Shown here: piece after piece, positions 9,782 to 17,931 of the stretch
Numbering within the stretch: position 1 is the stretch's first letter
Layout: each line of letters starts with the position of its first letter
NCBI RefSeq assembly: GCF_014649815.1
Contig: NZ_BMTT01000018.1
Span: 62,001-126,000 of the forward strand
Reading direction: 5' to 3'
Length of the DNA: 64,000 nucleotides
Source: Streptomyces mutabilis
Lineage (GTDB): Bacteria; Actinomycetota; Actinomycetes; Streptomycetales; Streptomycetaceae
Program-made: the position numbers and the translations under genes
Notes under the pieces: generated by a model
Seen by the model: the letters and a program-made list of their open reading frames with translations, nothing else
The model's database searches: none
What the model was told of the DNA's origin: nothing

Positions 9782-10621
9782 TCACTTCACGGACCCCGCC
9801 ATAACCCCTTGCACGAAGTGCCGTTGGAACGCGAAGAACACCACCACCGGCACCACCAGCGACAGGAACGCCCCCGGTGCCAGCACGTCGATGTTGCTGC
9901 CGAACTGCCGGATCTGCGACTGGAGCTCCACCGTCAGCGGCTGCGACGAGCTGTCCGCGAACAGCAGCGCGACCAGCATGTCGTTCCACACCCACAGGAA
10001 CTGGAAGATGGCGAGGCTGGCGATCGCCGGCTTCCCCACCGGCAGCACGAGCCGCGTGAAGATCCGCCACTCGTTGCCGCCGTCCATCCGCGCGGCCTCC
10101 AGCATCTCCTTGGGCATCTCGGCGAAGTAGTTCCGCAGCAGGAACACGGCGAACGGCAGCCCGTACGCCACGTGGAAGAGCACCACACCCGGGATCGTCC
10201 CGAACAGGCCCAACTGCCCGAACAGCTTGGCGACCGGCAGCAGGCCGATCTGCACGGGCACCACCAACAGCGCGACGACGACCAGGAAGACCGCCTCGCG
10301 CCCCGGGAAGTCCAGCCAGGCGAAGGCGTACCCGGCGAGCGCCCCGACGACCACGACGAGCACGGTCGTCGGCACGGAGATCAGCACCGTGTTCCAGAAC
10401 GCCTGAGTGATGCCCGCGTTGCCGAGCAGAGCCGAGTAGTTGTCGAGGGAGAGCTGCCCGGGGGCGGCCAGGGCCGTCCACCAGCCGCCCTTCGCCGTGT
10501 CCTCGGCCGACCGCAGCGAGGACAGGAACAGCCCGGCCAGCGGCGTCATCCACACCAGCCCGATGAGCACGAGGAAGGCCTGGACGATCCCGTTGCCCAG
10601 ATACCGCCGCACGGCGTTCAT
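9782..10621 (-). CDS. carbohydrate ABC transporter permease (MalG/AglG-like)
   Basis: A 279-residue inner-membrane permease with about six helices and the EAA loop EAARMDGGNEWRIFTRLVLP that contacts the ATPase. It forms one half of a sugar importer with the upstream permease and lipoprotein, feeding the adjacent GH13 enzyme. The start ATG 10619-10621 has GAGGAG six bases upstream. That start and its ribosome site lie inside a 14-base tandem duplication, which separates it by ten bases from the upstream permease stop. No ATPase gene is in the operon, so a shared MsiK-type ATPase encoded elsewhere is expected for Streptomyces sugar importers. Confidence 0.9.
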   Translation of the reverse strand: MNAVRRYLGNGIVQAFLVLIGLVWMTPLAGLFLSSLRSAEDTAKGGWWTALAAPGQLSLDNYSALLGNAGITQAFWNTVLISVPTTVLVVVVGALAGYAFAWLDFPGREAVFLVVVALLVVPVQIGLLPVAKLFGQLGLFGTIPGVVLFHVAYGLPFAVFLLRNYFAEMPKEMLEAARMDGGNEWRIFTRLVLPVGKPAIASLAIFQFLWVWNDMLVALLFADSSSQPLTVELQSQIRQFGSNIDVLAPGAFLSLVVPVVVFFAFQRHFVQGVMAGSVK

Positions 10622-10646
10622 CGCTGACTCCTCATCGCTGACTCCT
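10619..10646 (-). repeat. 14-base tandem duplication spanning a ribosome site and start codon
   Basis: CATCGCTGACTCCT occurs twice in tandem (10619-10632 and 10633-10646). On the coding strand this duplicates a GAGGAG ribosome site plus ATG. With a single copy, the upstream permease stop and the downstream start would overlap as ATGA. With two copies, the upstream gene ends inside the repeat and the first ATG opens a five-codon mini-frame (MRSQR then stop). Confidence 0.9.
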
Positions 10647-11996
10647 CTTGAAACGGCGGACGTTGAAGACCATGGCCGGGACGACGAGCAGCAGGAGCAG
10701 CACACCCAGCGCGCTGCCGAGCCCCTGGTTGTTGCCGCCGCCGAAGGACACCAGCCACATCTGCGTCGCGAGCACCGTCGCGTCCTCCTGCACGGGTCCG
10801 GGCGCGATGACGTAGACGAGGTCGAAGACCTTCATCACGTTGATCACGAGGGTGATGAAGACGACCGTGAGCACCGGTGCCAGCAGCGGCACGGTGATCC
10901 GCCGGAAGATCTGCCACTCGTTGGCACCGTCCATCCGCGCCGCCTCCAGCGCGTCGCGCGGCAGTGAGGACAGTCCGGCGCCGATCAGCACCATCGCGAA
11001 GCCGGTCCAGATCCACAGGTACGCCCCGATGATCGCGGGCGTGACCAGCGCGGGTCCGAGCCAGGAGACGCCCTCGTAGGGCGGGGCGAAGTTCGAAGCG
11101 GGCAGCTCGACGGCGTACGAACCCCCGGTCAGCCCCTCGAACCGGAAGGAGCCGTCGTCCCCGGTCGTCGTGGTCGCGACCGTACGGCCGTCGCGCACCG
11201 CCTCGACCGTCATCTCGGGCAGCCCGCTCTCGCGCCGGTCCACCGTTCCCTGCTTCCCTCCCCCACCGGGCGTGAAGTCCAGGTAGACGACGCCGCGCAC
11301 CTCACCGTCGGATGCCTCGCGCCCGGCCGCTTCGTACGCGGTCTTCGCGCCGGGCGGGAGGTCGTCGGGCCCCACCCCGACCAGGCCGAGCACCACCGTG
11401 TCGCCGGGTGACACTCCCGCACCGGTCCGGTACGAGCCGTCGGCCCCCTTGACCAGGCCGCCGTCCTGGCCCTCCCGGGCCCGGGCGGTCGGGTAGGACG
11501 ACGTACCGGTGAAGGCGTCGTGCACCCCGGTCACGGCGGCGTTGAGGACGCCCTTGTCCGGGTCGTGGTCGTAGGCGAGCCGGAAGATGATGCCGGCGGC
11601 GAGGAAGGAGACCGCCATCGGCATGAAGAGGAGCAGCTTGAAGGCCGTGGCCCAGCGGACCTTCTCGACCAGGACGGCGAGGATCAGGCCGAGGCCGGTC
11701 AGCGAAGTGGGCGCGACGACGACCCAGATCGCCGTGTTGCGGATGGCCTTGAGGGTGGCCGGGTCGCGGAACATCTCGGTGTAGTTGTCGCCGCCCACGA
11801 AGCGCGTCCCGGAGGCGTCGAGGAAGCTGCGGCCCACGGAGAACAGCACGGGGTACACGACGAGGGTGCCCAGCAGGAGCAGCGCGGGCAGCACGAAGAG
11901 CGCGGCGACGGCCGCCCGGCGCCGCCGGGGGCGCCGGGCGGGCGCCGGGCCGGGGGCTGCGGGCTGCCTCGCCTCTTTCACCAGTGTGGAGGTCAT
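10632..11996 (-). CDS. carbohydrate ABC transporter permease (MalF/AglF-like) with large extracellular insert
   Basis: A 454-residue permease, much longer than the usual 290-330. A basic N-terminus is followed by helices from residue 27. The C-terminal half has the EAA loop EAARMDGANEWQIFRRITVP. Between about residues 145 and 305, in an external loop, sits a hydrophilic insert. Its last part (about 233-300: GVVYLDFTPGG, MTVEAVRDGRTVATTTTGDD, GSFRFEGLTGGSYAVELP) has the pattern of a Cna-B/carboxypeptidase-regulatory-like beta sandwich. MalF of enteric bacteria also has a large external loop that contacts the binding protein, so docking is a reasonable inference. The gene lies six bases after the binding-protein gene. 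Confidence 0.9.
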   Translation of the reverse strand: MTSTLVKEARQPAAPGPAPARRPRRRRAAVAALFVLPALLLLGTLVVYPVLFSVGRSFLDASGTRFVGGDNYTEMFRDPATLKAIRNTAIWVVVAPTSLTGLGLILAVLVEKVRWATAFKLLLFMPMAVSFLAAGIIFRLAYDHDPDKGVLNAAVTGVHDAFTGTSSYPTARAREGQDGGLVKGADGSYRTGAGVSPGDTVVLGLVGVGPDDLPPGAKTAYEAAGREASDGEVRGVVYLDFTPGGGGKQGTVDRRESGLPEMTVEAVRDGRTVATTTTGDDGSFRFEGLTGGSYAVELPASNFAPPYEGVSWLGPALVTPAIIGAYLWIWTGFAMVLIGAGLSSLPRDALEAARMDGANEWQIFRRITVPLLAPVLTVVFITLVINVMKVFDLVYVIAPGPVQEDATVLATQMWLVSFGGGNNQGLGSALGVLLLLLVVPAMVFNVRRFKRSQR

Positions 11997-12002
11997 GGCC
12001 GG

Positions 12003-13331
12003 TCAGCCCTTGTAGGCCTTGGCCGCCGCGGCCTCCAGCTCGGCGGCGGTCGCCTTCGGGTCGGAGGGGTCGCGCAGGAAGTCCTGGAGGATCTTCCACT
12101 CGCCCGTGCCCTTGGTGCCGCCGAAGGCCGCGGGAGCCTGGTCGGACATGTCGAAGCGGACCGAGTTCCCGGCCCCGACGAGGGACTCGGCGGTGGCCCG
12201 GGTGACGTCGTCGCCGTAGGAGGCGGGGGCGAGGTTCTTGTTCGGCGACAGGAAGCCGCCCGCCTCGGCCCACACGGCCGCGGCCTCCGGCGTGGCGAGG
12301 TACTCCAGGAGCGCCATGCCGGCCTCGGAGTTCTCGCCGTCCTTCAGGACTACGGCCGCGTCACCGCCGCTGACGACCGGTGCCTCACCGTCGTCGACCG
12401 CGGGGAACGGGAAGAAGTTCGCGTCCTTGCCGATGTCCTTGCCGAACTGGTCCTTGGCGACCCCGGCGACGAAGTCCCCCTCGTAGACCATGCCGGCCTC
12501 GGGCTCGGGACCGAAGACCTTCTCCACGGAGCCCGGGAAGTCGGTGTTCAGGGCTCCGTTCCGGCCGCCCTCGATGAGCTGCTTGTCCTTGAACAGCTTG
12601 CCGAGGGTGGTGAGCGCCTCGACCACGCTCGGGTCGGTCCACTTCAGCTCGTGGGCGGCGAGCGCGTCGTACTTCTCGGGTCCGGCCTGGGAGAGGTAGA
12701 CGTTCTCGAACCAGTCGGTCAGCGTCCAGCCGTCCTGCCCGGCGACCGAGAAGGCGGCGAGCCCGGAGTCGGAGACGGTCTGCCCTGCCTTCAGCATCTC
12801 GTCGTACGTCTTCGGCGGCTCGACCCCGGCCTGGGCGAGGGCGTCGGGGCTGTACCAGACGGTCGACTTGTGGGCCGCCTTGAAGTAGAGGCCGTAGAGG
12901 GTGCCGTCGACGCTGCCGTACGTCTTCCAGACGTCCGCGAAGTTGGAGTCGACGGACTTCTGGGCCGTCTTGGACAGCGGCTTCAGCCAGCCGTTGCCGG
13001 CGAACTGCTTGAGCACGCCGACCTGCGGGACCATCACGACGTCGGGGGCGTTGCCGCCCTCGATCTTGCTGCCGACGACGGTGGAGACGTTGTCGCCGGT
13101 GGAGACGAAGGAAGTCTCGGCACCGGTCTTCTCGGTGAAGGCGTCCAGCACCTTCTGGAAGTTCTCCTGCTCGGTGCCGGACCAGACGCCGGCCACGGTG
13201 ACCGACTGTCCGCTGAGCGCCTTGTCGCCGCCGCCCGCCGTGACGGGTCCCGAGCCGCCGCAGGCGGTGGCGCCGAGGGCGAGGACGAGGGCGGTGCAGC
13301 CGGTGAGCAAGGTGGTACGTCGTCGCATCAT
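12003..13331 (-). CDS. sugar ABC transporter substrate-binding lipoprotein (AglE-like)
   Basis: A 442-residue family-1 extracellular solute-binding protein. The N-terminus MMRRRTTLLTGCTALVLAL is a signal peptide ending in the lipobox LGATACGG, so it should be lipid-anchored at the Cys. The mature protein has typical features such as GNAPDVVMVPQVGVLKQFA, the YGLYFKAAHKSTVWYSPDAL segment and DQFGKD. GAAGGGA lies eight bases before the first ATG. It sits between the GH13 gene and the two permeases; with them it suggests uptake of an alpha-glucoside such as maltose, trehalose or sucrose, but the exact sugar cannot be read from sequence. Confidence 0.92.
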   Translation of the reverse strand: MMRRRTTLLTGCTALVLALGATACGGSGPVTAGGGDKALSGQSVTVAGVWSGTEQENFQKVLDAFTEKTGAETSFVSTGDNVSTVVGSKIEGGNAPDVVMVPQVGVLKQFAGNGWLKPLSKTAQKSVDSNFADVWKTYGSVDGTLYGLYFKAAHKSTVWYSPDALAQAGVEPPKTYDEMLKAGQTVSDSGLAAFSVAGQDGWTLTDWFENVYLSQAGPEKYDALAAHELKWTDPSVVEALTTLGKLFKDKQLIEGGRNGALNTDFPGSVEKVFGPEPEAGMVYEGDFVAGVAKDQFGKDIGKDANFFPFPAVDDGEAPVVSGGDAAVVLKDGENSEAGMALLEYLATPEAAAVWAEAGGFLSPNKNLAPASYGDDVTRATAESLVGAGNSVRFDMSDQAPAAFGGTKGTGEWKILQDFLRDPSDPKATAAELEAAAAKAYKG

Positions 13332-13367
13332 CGTCGATGTCCCTTCGAAGGGTGGGTCAAGCAGGGG

Positions 13368-14990
13368 TCAGAGGTCGGCGATCCACCAGGCGGCGGTGGA
13401 GCCGGGCAGGACGCCGGGTGGGCAGGAGCCGCTGGAGAGGAGCGGGGTGCCGGGTACCGGTGCGGGCGTGGGCGCGGTGCCGAAGTTGACGGCGCAGACC
13501 AGGCCGTCGCCGCGGACGAAGGCCAGCACGCCGGGCGGGGTCTCCAACCAGCGCAGGGTGCCCTCGCCCAGCTGGGGCAGCTCGGAGCGGAGTTGCAGGC
13601 CGTCGCGGTACAGGTGCCAGAAGGAGCGGGTGTCGGCGAGGGCGCGGTCGGTGGCGTACTCGGCGAAGTACTCCGGCTGCGGCAGCCAGGGCTTGGCGGT
13701 CCCGTCGCCGGAGGTGAAACCGAACGGGGAGGCCTGGCCCGACCAGGGCAGCGGCACCCGGCAGCCGTCGCGAACGCGGGCGCGGCTGCCGGTGCGGTGG
13801 AAGATCGGGTCGGTGAGCACGTCGTCGGGCAGGTCGACGACCTCGGGCAGGCCCAGTTCCTCGCCCTGGTAGATGTACGCGGCACCGGGCAGCGCCAGCA
13901 TCAGCAGCGCGGCGGCGCGGGCGCGGGCGGTGCCGAGGCCGCTGCCGTCGGTGGCGGGTTCGCCGTAGCGGGTGACGGTGCGGACCTGGTCGTGGTTGTT
14001 GAGCACCCAGGTGACCGTGGAGCCGGTGCCGGCGATGTCCTGCATGGCCTCGGAGATGACCTTGCGGAAGGCGTCGGGGTCCCAGGGGGCGCCGAGGAGG
14101 TCGAAGAAGAACGCCTGGTGCAACTCGTCCGGGCGGACGTACCGCGCGTGCTCGCGGGCGGTGGGGACCGAGACCTCGCCGACGAGGAGGCGCTCGCGGC
14201 CGTCGCGGGCGGTGTACTCCTCGCAGACCGCGCGCCAGTGCCGCCACACGTCGTGCACCTCGGGCTGGTTCCAGGCGAGCGGGTTGACCGAGTCGCGGGT
14301 GCGGGCGTCGGCCTCCGGGTCCGGGGAGTCGGGCAGGTCGGGGTGCTTGTAGAGGCCGGCGGCGACGTCGATGCGGAAGCCGTCGACGCCCCGGTCCAGC
14401 CAGAAGCGGAGTATGCGGTCGAACTCGGCGGCGACCTCGGGGGTACGCCAGTTCCAGTCCGGCTGCTCGGGCGTGAACATGTGCAGGTACCACTGGCCGG
14501 GACGGCCGTCGGGCTCCGTCACGCGGGTCCAGGCGGGGCCGCCGAACATGGCGTGCCAGTTGTTGGGCGGCTCGTCCCCGTCCGGTCCGCGGCCGTCGGC
14601 GAAGTGAAAGCGGGCGCGGGCCGGGCTGCCGGGTGGGGAGGCCAGGGCCTCGCGGAACCACGGGTGCTCGCTGGAGCAGTGGTTGGGGACGATGTCCAGC
14701 AGGATCCGGATGCCGAGGCGCCGGGCCGCGGCGACCAGCGCGTCGAACTCGTCGAGGTCGCCGAAGAGCGGGTCGACACCGCGGTAGTCGGCGACATCGT
14801 AGCCGTGGTCGTGCTGCGGTGACGGGTAGAAGGGGCTCAGCCAGATCCCGTCCACGCCGAGTTTGCGCAGGTACGGCAGTCCGGCCCGGACACCGGCGAG
14901 ATCGCCGACGCCGTCGCCGGTGCTGTCGAGAAAGCTGCGGACATAGACCTGGTAGATCACCGCGTCACGCCACCAGTGGTGCCTGTTCAC
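13368..14990 (-). CDS. aglA: alpha-glucosidase / GH13 family glycoside hydrolase
   Basis: A 540-residue cytoplasmic (no signal peptide) GH13 enzyme of the oligo-1,6-glucosidase/alpha-glucosidase type. It shows all conserved regions: DIVPNHCS (region I), GFRIDVAAG with the nucleophile Asp (II), LLVGEVSVP with the acid/base Glu (III), and VLNNHDQVRT with the transition-state Asp (IV). The opening WWRDAVIYQVYVRSF is characteristic. The start is GTG 14988-14990. It is the first gene of a four-gene leftward operon (hydrolase, binding protein, two permeases) and would split the imported glucoside to glucose. Confidence 0.93.
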   Translation of the reverse strand: MNRHHWWRDAVIYQVYVRSFLDSTGDGVGDLAGVRAGLPYLRKLGVDGIWLSPFYPSPQHDHGYDVADYRGVDPLFGDLDEFDALVAAARRLGIRILLDIVPNHCSSEHPWFREALASPPGSPARARFHFADGRGPDGDEPPNNWHAMFGGPAWTRVTEPDGRPGQWYLHMFTPEQPDWNWRTPEVAAEFDRILRFWLDRGVDGFRIDVAAGLYKHPDLPDSPDPEADARTRDSVNPLAWNQPEVHDVWRHWRAVCEEYTARDGRERLLVGEVSVPTAREHARYVRPDELHQAFFFDLLGAPWDPDAFRKVISEAMQDIAGTGSTVTWVLNNHDQVRTVTRYGEPATDGSGLGTARARAAALLMLALPGAAYIYQGEELGLPEVVDLPDDVLTDPIFHRTGSRARVRDGCRVPLPWSGQASPFGFTSGDGTAKPWLPQPEYFAEYATDRALADTRSFWHLYRDGLQLRSELPQLGEGTLRWLETPPGVLAFVRGDGLVCAVNFGTAPTPAPVPGTPLLSSGSCPPGVLPGSTAAWWIADL

Positions 14991-15022
14991 CCCGGGAACC
15001 TGTCTCTAGAGGGGCCGCTGTT

Positions 15023-15032
15023 ATGCATGCAT
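15023..15032. promoter_or_regulatory. palindrome ATGCATGCAT upstream of the alpha-glucoside operon
   Basis: A perfect 10-base palindrome within TGTTATGCATGCATGTTATG, about 35 bases before the GH13 start. The stretch is AT-rich in a GC-rich region and GTTATG occurs twice. It is a plausible operator or promoter element for the operon. No LacI-type regulator gene adjoins the operon, so the binding protein is unknown. Confidence 0.4.
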
Positions 15033-15175
15033 GTTATGTAGCGGTGACGCGCGGGTGTCAACGAACGGAACGGAGGCTACTGAGCAGTTGGGCGTTCATA
15101 TCCTGACTTTTCACCGCACTACGGGTGCAGATGAGACGTCGGCGTTACCTAACACGCAACTAGAAGCGGAGGAGA

Positions 15176-16441
15176 CTAGGAGATGGCCGCCAGCTCGCGC
15201 GCCAGCCGCCGTACCGCCGCCTCGGGCGTCTGCCGTCCGGTCATCGCGTCGCGCACGACCGCCTGCACGGCCAGGCTGACCTGGTCGTAGCGCGGGCTCT
15301 TGGGTCGTGGGGCGGCGGCGAGCACGCTCTCGCGCAGGGTCGGCAGGTAGGGGAACGCCCCGACGAGCGCGGGGTCCTCGTACAGGTCGGCCCGTACGGG
15401 CGGCAGCGCGCCGCGCGTGAGGACCTGGCGCTGAACGCGCTCGCTGGTGAGGTACGCGATGAGGCGCGCGGCGGAGTCGGGGTGCCGGGCCTGGGCACCC
15501 ACGGCCAGGTTGGAGCCGCCCAGGACGCTGGTCCCGGGGCCGTGGGGACCCGGCAGCGGTACGGCGCCGACCTTCCCTGCGACCTCGGAGTCCGGGGCCG
15601 AGGCACTGACGTAGGCGTAGGGCCAGTTACGCAGGAAGAGCAGGCGGCCGTCCTGGAAGGCCCGCTTGGACTCCTCCTCCTTGTGGGTCAGCGCGTACTT
15701 CGGTATCCAGCCCTCGCGCACCCCGCGCGCCAGGAATCCGATGCCCTCGCGGGCCGCCGCCGAGTCCACGGTGACGCGTGCGCCCTCGTCGCCGAGGATG
15801 CTGCCGCCGGCCGAGTAGACGGCCTCGGCGGCGTTCACGGTCAGGCCCTCGTAGGGCAGGAACTGTCCGGCGTAGCCGTCCAGTCCGTGCTTCGGGGCGA
15901 TCGTCTCGGCGTACCGCTCCAGCTCCGCCCAGGTGCGCGGCGGCGGGACGCCCTCGGCGTCCAGGACGTCCGTGCGGTACAGGAGCAGGCCGGCATTGGT
16001 GACGTAGGGGACGGCGTACAGCCGCCCGTCGTAGGTTGCCGTGTCGACGACCGGCGGCAGGAAGGCGCCGAGCGGGAAGCGGTCGCGGGGCAGCGGGCGT
16101 ATCCAGTCGGCGGCGGCGAACTCGGAGGTCCAGTTGACGTCGATGTTGAGGACGTCGAAGCGGTGCCGTCCGCCGTCGCGCAGGTCGGTGGCCATCTGTG
16201 CGCGGGTCTCGTCGGCGGAGTCGGGCAGTTCCACGAGGGTGACCCGCTCGTCGGGGTGAGCGCGGTTCCAGCCCTCCAGCAACGGGCCGAGGTAGCCGGT
16301 GAGGTCACCCGCGGTGGCCAGGGTGAGCGGCCCGCGACCGCTCGCGGCACCCTCGTCGGCGCGGGCGCCGGAGGCGGCGTACCCGGTCAGAACGACGACG
16401 AGGACGAGGAGGCCCCTGCCGGCGGCGTGGATCCACCGCAT
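15176..16441 (-). CDS. orphan extracellular solute-binding protein, lipobox Cys replaced by Tyr
   Basis: A 421-residue family-1 sugar-binding protein: LTLATAGDLTGYLGPLLEGW, RFDVLNIDVNWTSEFA, YAVPYVTNAGLLLYRTDVL, and LGGSNLAVGAQ near the end are typical of trehalose/maltose binders. The signal peptide (MRWIHAAGRGLLVLVVVLTG) would end in a lipobox, but the expected Cys is Tyr (LTGYAAS, codon TAC, one base from TGC). It may therefore be released by signal peptidase I near GARA-DEG. GGGAGG lies six bases before ATG 16441. No permease is adjacent. It is divergent from a PadR regulator. Confidence 0.85.
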   Translation of the reverse strand: MRWIHAAGRGLLVLVVVLTGYAASGARADEGAASGRGPLTLATAGDLTGYLGPLLEGWNRAHPDERVTLVELPDSADETRAQMATDLRDGGRHRFDVLNIDVNWTSEFAAADWIRPLPRDRFPLGAFLPPVVDTATYDGRLYAVPYVTNAGLLLYRTDVLDAEGVPPPRTWAELERYAETIAPKHGLDGYAGQFLPYEGLTVNAAEAVYSAGGSILGDEGARVTVDSAAAREGIGFLARGVREGWIPKYALTHKEEESKRAFQDGRLLFLRNWPYAYVSASAPDSEVAGKVGAVPLPGPHGPGTSVLGGSNLAVGAQARHPDSAARLIAYLTSERVQRQVLTRGALPPVRADLYEDPALVGAFPYLPTLRESVLAAAPRPKSPRYDQVSLAVQAVVRDAMTGRQTPEAAVRRLARELAAIS

Positions 16442-16525
16442 AGGTTCCTCCCTGTACACCCTCGTACACCGGGCCCGTTCGTCCGCACCGGCACCGGGCG
16501 TCCTCGCCCGGGTCAAAGGCCATGT

Positions 16526-16540
16526 ATACCTGTTAGGTAT
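16526..16540. promoter_or_regulatory. inverted repeat ATACCT-N3-AGGTAT, candidate PadR operator
   Basis: A perfect 6+6 base inverted repeat with a 3-base spacer between the divergent binding-protein and padR genes, 60 bases before the padR start. PadR regulators commonly repress their own operon from an inverted repeat over the promoter, so this is the best operator candidate for the padR-ABC operon. Confidence 0.55.
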
Positions 16541-16600
16541 GCGCGATACTAGGGCCTGGAGCACATCCGGGGACTCGAACAGAAGCGGGAGGACGGCTGA

Positions 16601-17116
16601 GTGCGCTTGCACCTCCTGGCTCTCCTGGCCCGCGGTCCGGCCCACGGCTACGAGCTGAAGCAGGACCTTGAGCAACTGCTGGGCTCCGCGTACCCTCAGC
16701 CGAACGTCGGCCAGATCTACGTCACCCTCGGCCGTCTCGAGAAGACGGGACTGATCGAGGGCGAGGACATCGAGCAGTCGAGCCGGCCCAACAAGAAGGT
16801 CTACCACCTCACCGACGCCGGGCGCGACGAGTTGCGGGCCTGGTACGAGGAGACGGCGGACGAGCCGCGGGTTCGGGACGAGTTCTTCATGAAGCTCGCC
16901 CTGGCTCCGCAGACCGGGCTCGCCGACCAGATCGTCCTGATCAACAAGCAGCGGCGCCAGTACCTGAACACGATGCGGCAGCTGTCGAAGCTGGCCGCCG
17001 CCGAAGACCGCGACAACCGCATCGCCCACCTCCTCATCGAGGGCGCGATGCTGCACCTCCAGGCCGACCTCGACTGGCTGGAACGGTGCCAGGAAGAGCT
17101 GGAGGAGCTGGAGTGA
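16601..17116 (+). CDS. PadR family transcriptional regulator
   Basis: A 171-residue PadR-type repressor. The winged HTH is complete (LLALLARGPAHGYELKQDLE, then QIYVTLGRLEKTGLIEGE and KKVYHLTDAGRDEL), followed by a helical C-terminal dimerisation arm rich in Glu and Leu. The start is GTG 16601, directly after an in-frame stop, with GGGAGG upstream. Its end overlaps the ABC ATPase start by four bases (GTGA), so regulator and transporter are one operon. A PadR repressor coupled to a MacB/FtsX-type transporter is a common drug- or peptide-efflux arrangement. Confidence 0.92.
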   Translation: MRLHLLALLARGPAHGYELKQDLEQLLGSAYPQPNVGQIYVTLGRLEKTGLIEGEDIEQSSRPNKKVYHLTDAGRDELRAWYEETADEPRVRDEFFMKLALAPQTGLADQIVLINKQRRQYLNTMRQLSKLAAAEDRDNRIAHLLIEGAMLHLQADLDWLERCQEELEELE

Positions 17117-17880
17117 GCGCTGGGGCGAGTGCGGACCCCGCTCCGGTGCTGCGCGCCGAGGGCCTGGTCAAGACGCACCACGGCGAGGGCGCACCGGCGC
17201 ACGCCGTGCGCGGGGTCGACCTGTGCGTGCGGCGGGGCGAGTTCGTGGCGATCACCGGGCCGTCCGGCGCGGGCAAGTCGACGCTGCTGCATCTGCTAGG
17301 CGGGCTCCAGCGGCCGGACGCCGGCAGCGTCTGGCTGGACGGGAAGTGCACCGACGCGTACAGCGAGGCGCGCTGGGCCGTCGCGCGCAGGAAGCACATC
17401 GGGATCGTCTTCCAGTTCTTCAACCTCGTCTCCGACCTCTCCGTCGCCGACAACGTCGAGCTACCCGCCCTGCTCGCCGGGGTGCCGCCGAAGCGAGCGC
17501 GCGCCGAGCGGGAGGAGCTGCTGGCCGAGTTGGGGCTGGTGGGCAAGGAGCGCAGCATGCCCGGGGAACTGTCCGGCGGCGAGCAGCAGCGGGTGGCGCT
17601 CGCCCGGGCTTTGGTCAACCATCCGCCGGTGCTCCTCGCGGACGAGCCCGCGGGCAGCCTGGACAGCAAGGGCACCCGCGAGGTGATGCGGCTGCTGTCC
17701 CGCTTCCACCGGCGCGGCCAGACGATCCTGCTGGTCACCCACGACGCGCGGCTCGCGAGCGCCGCCGACCGGGTGATCAGCTTCTTCGACGGACGGGTAG
17801 CCGACGACGTCGAACTCGACGCCGGTGTGCCACCGCGCCGCCGCCCGGGGGCGTCCGCCGTGCTGGAGCTCAAGGACTGA
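17113..17880 (+). CDS. ABC transporter ATP-binding protein (MacB/LolD type)
   Basis: A 255-residue ATPase with Walker A GPSGAGKST, Q-loop VFQFFNLV, signature LSGGEQQRVALARAL, Walker B VLLADEPAGSLD and H-loop LVTHD. The sequence places it in the MacB/LolD branch that pairs with FtsX-like permeases. The start GTG 17113 overlaps the padR stop. A permease follows after 51 bases, and the two form one transporter for export of a small molecule or peptide, or for lipoprotein handling. Confidence 0.93.
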   Translation: MSAGASADPAPVLRAEGLVKTHHGEGAPAHAVRGVDLCVRRGEFVAITGPSGAGKSTLLHLLGGLQRPDAGSVWLDGKCTDAYSEARWAVARRKHIGIVFQFFNLVSDLSVADNVELPALLAGVPPKRARAEREELLAELGLVGKERSMPGELSGGEQQRVALARALVNHPPVLLADEPAGSLDSKGTREVMRLLSRFHRRGQTILLVTHDARLASAADRVISFFDGRVADDVELDAGVPPRRRPGASAVLELKD

Positions 17881-17931
17881 CATGCGGGCGTACGACCACC
17901 GCGCGCACCGCGCACCGGAGGGCTGAGGCCC

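Noticed and set aside
11520-14822. A 1100-codon plus-strand open frame opposite the alpha-glucoside operon
   Set aside because: It spans several real genes on the other strand and has no domain signature.
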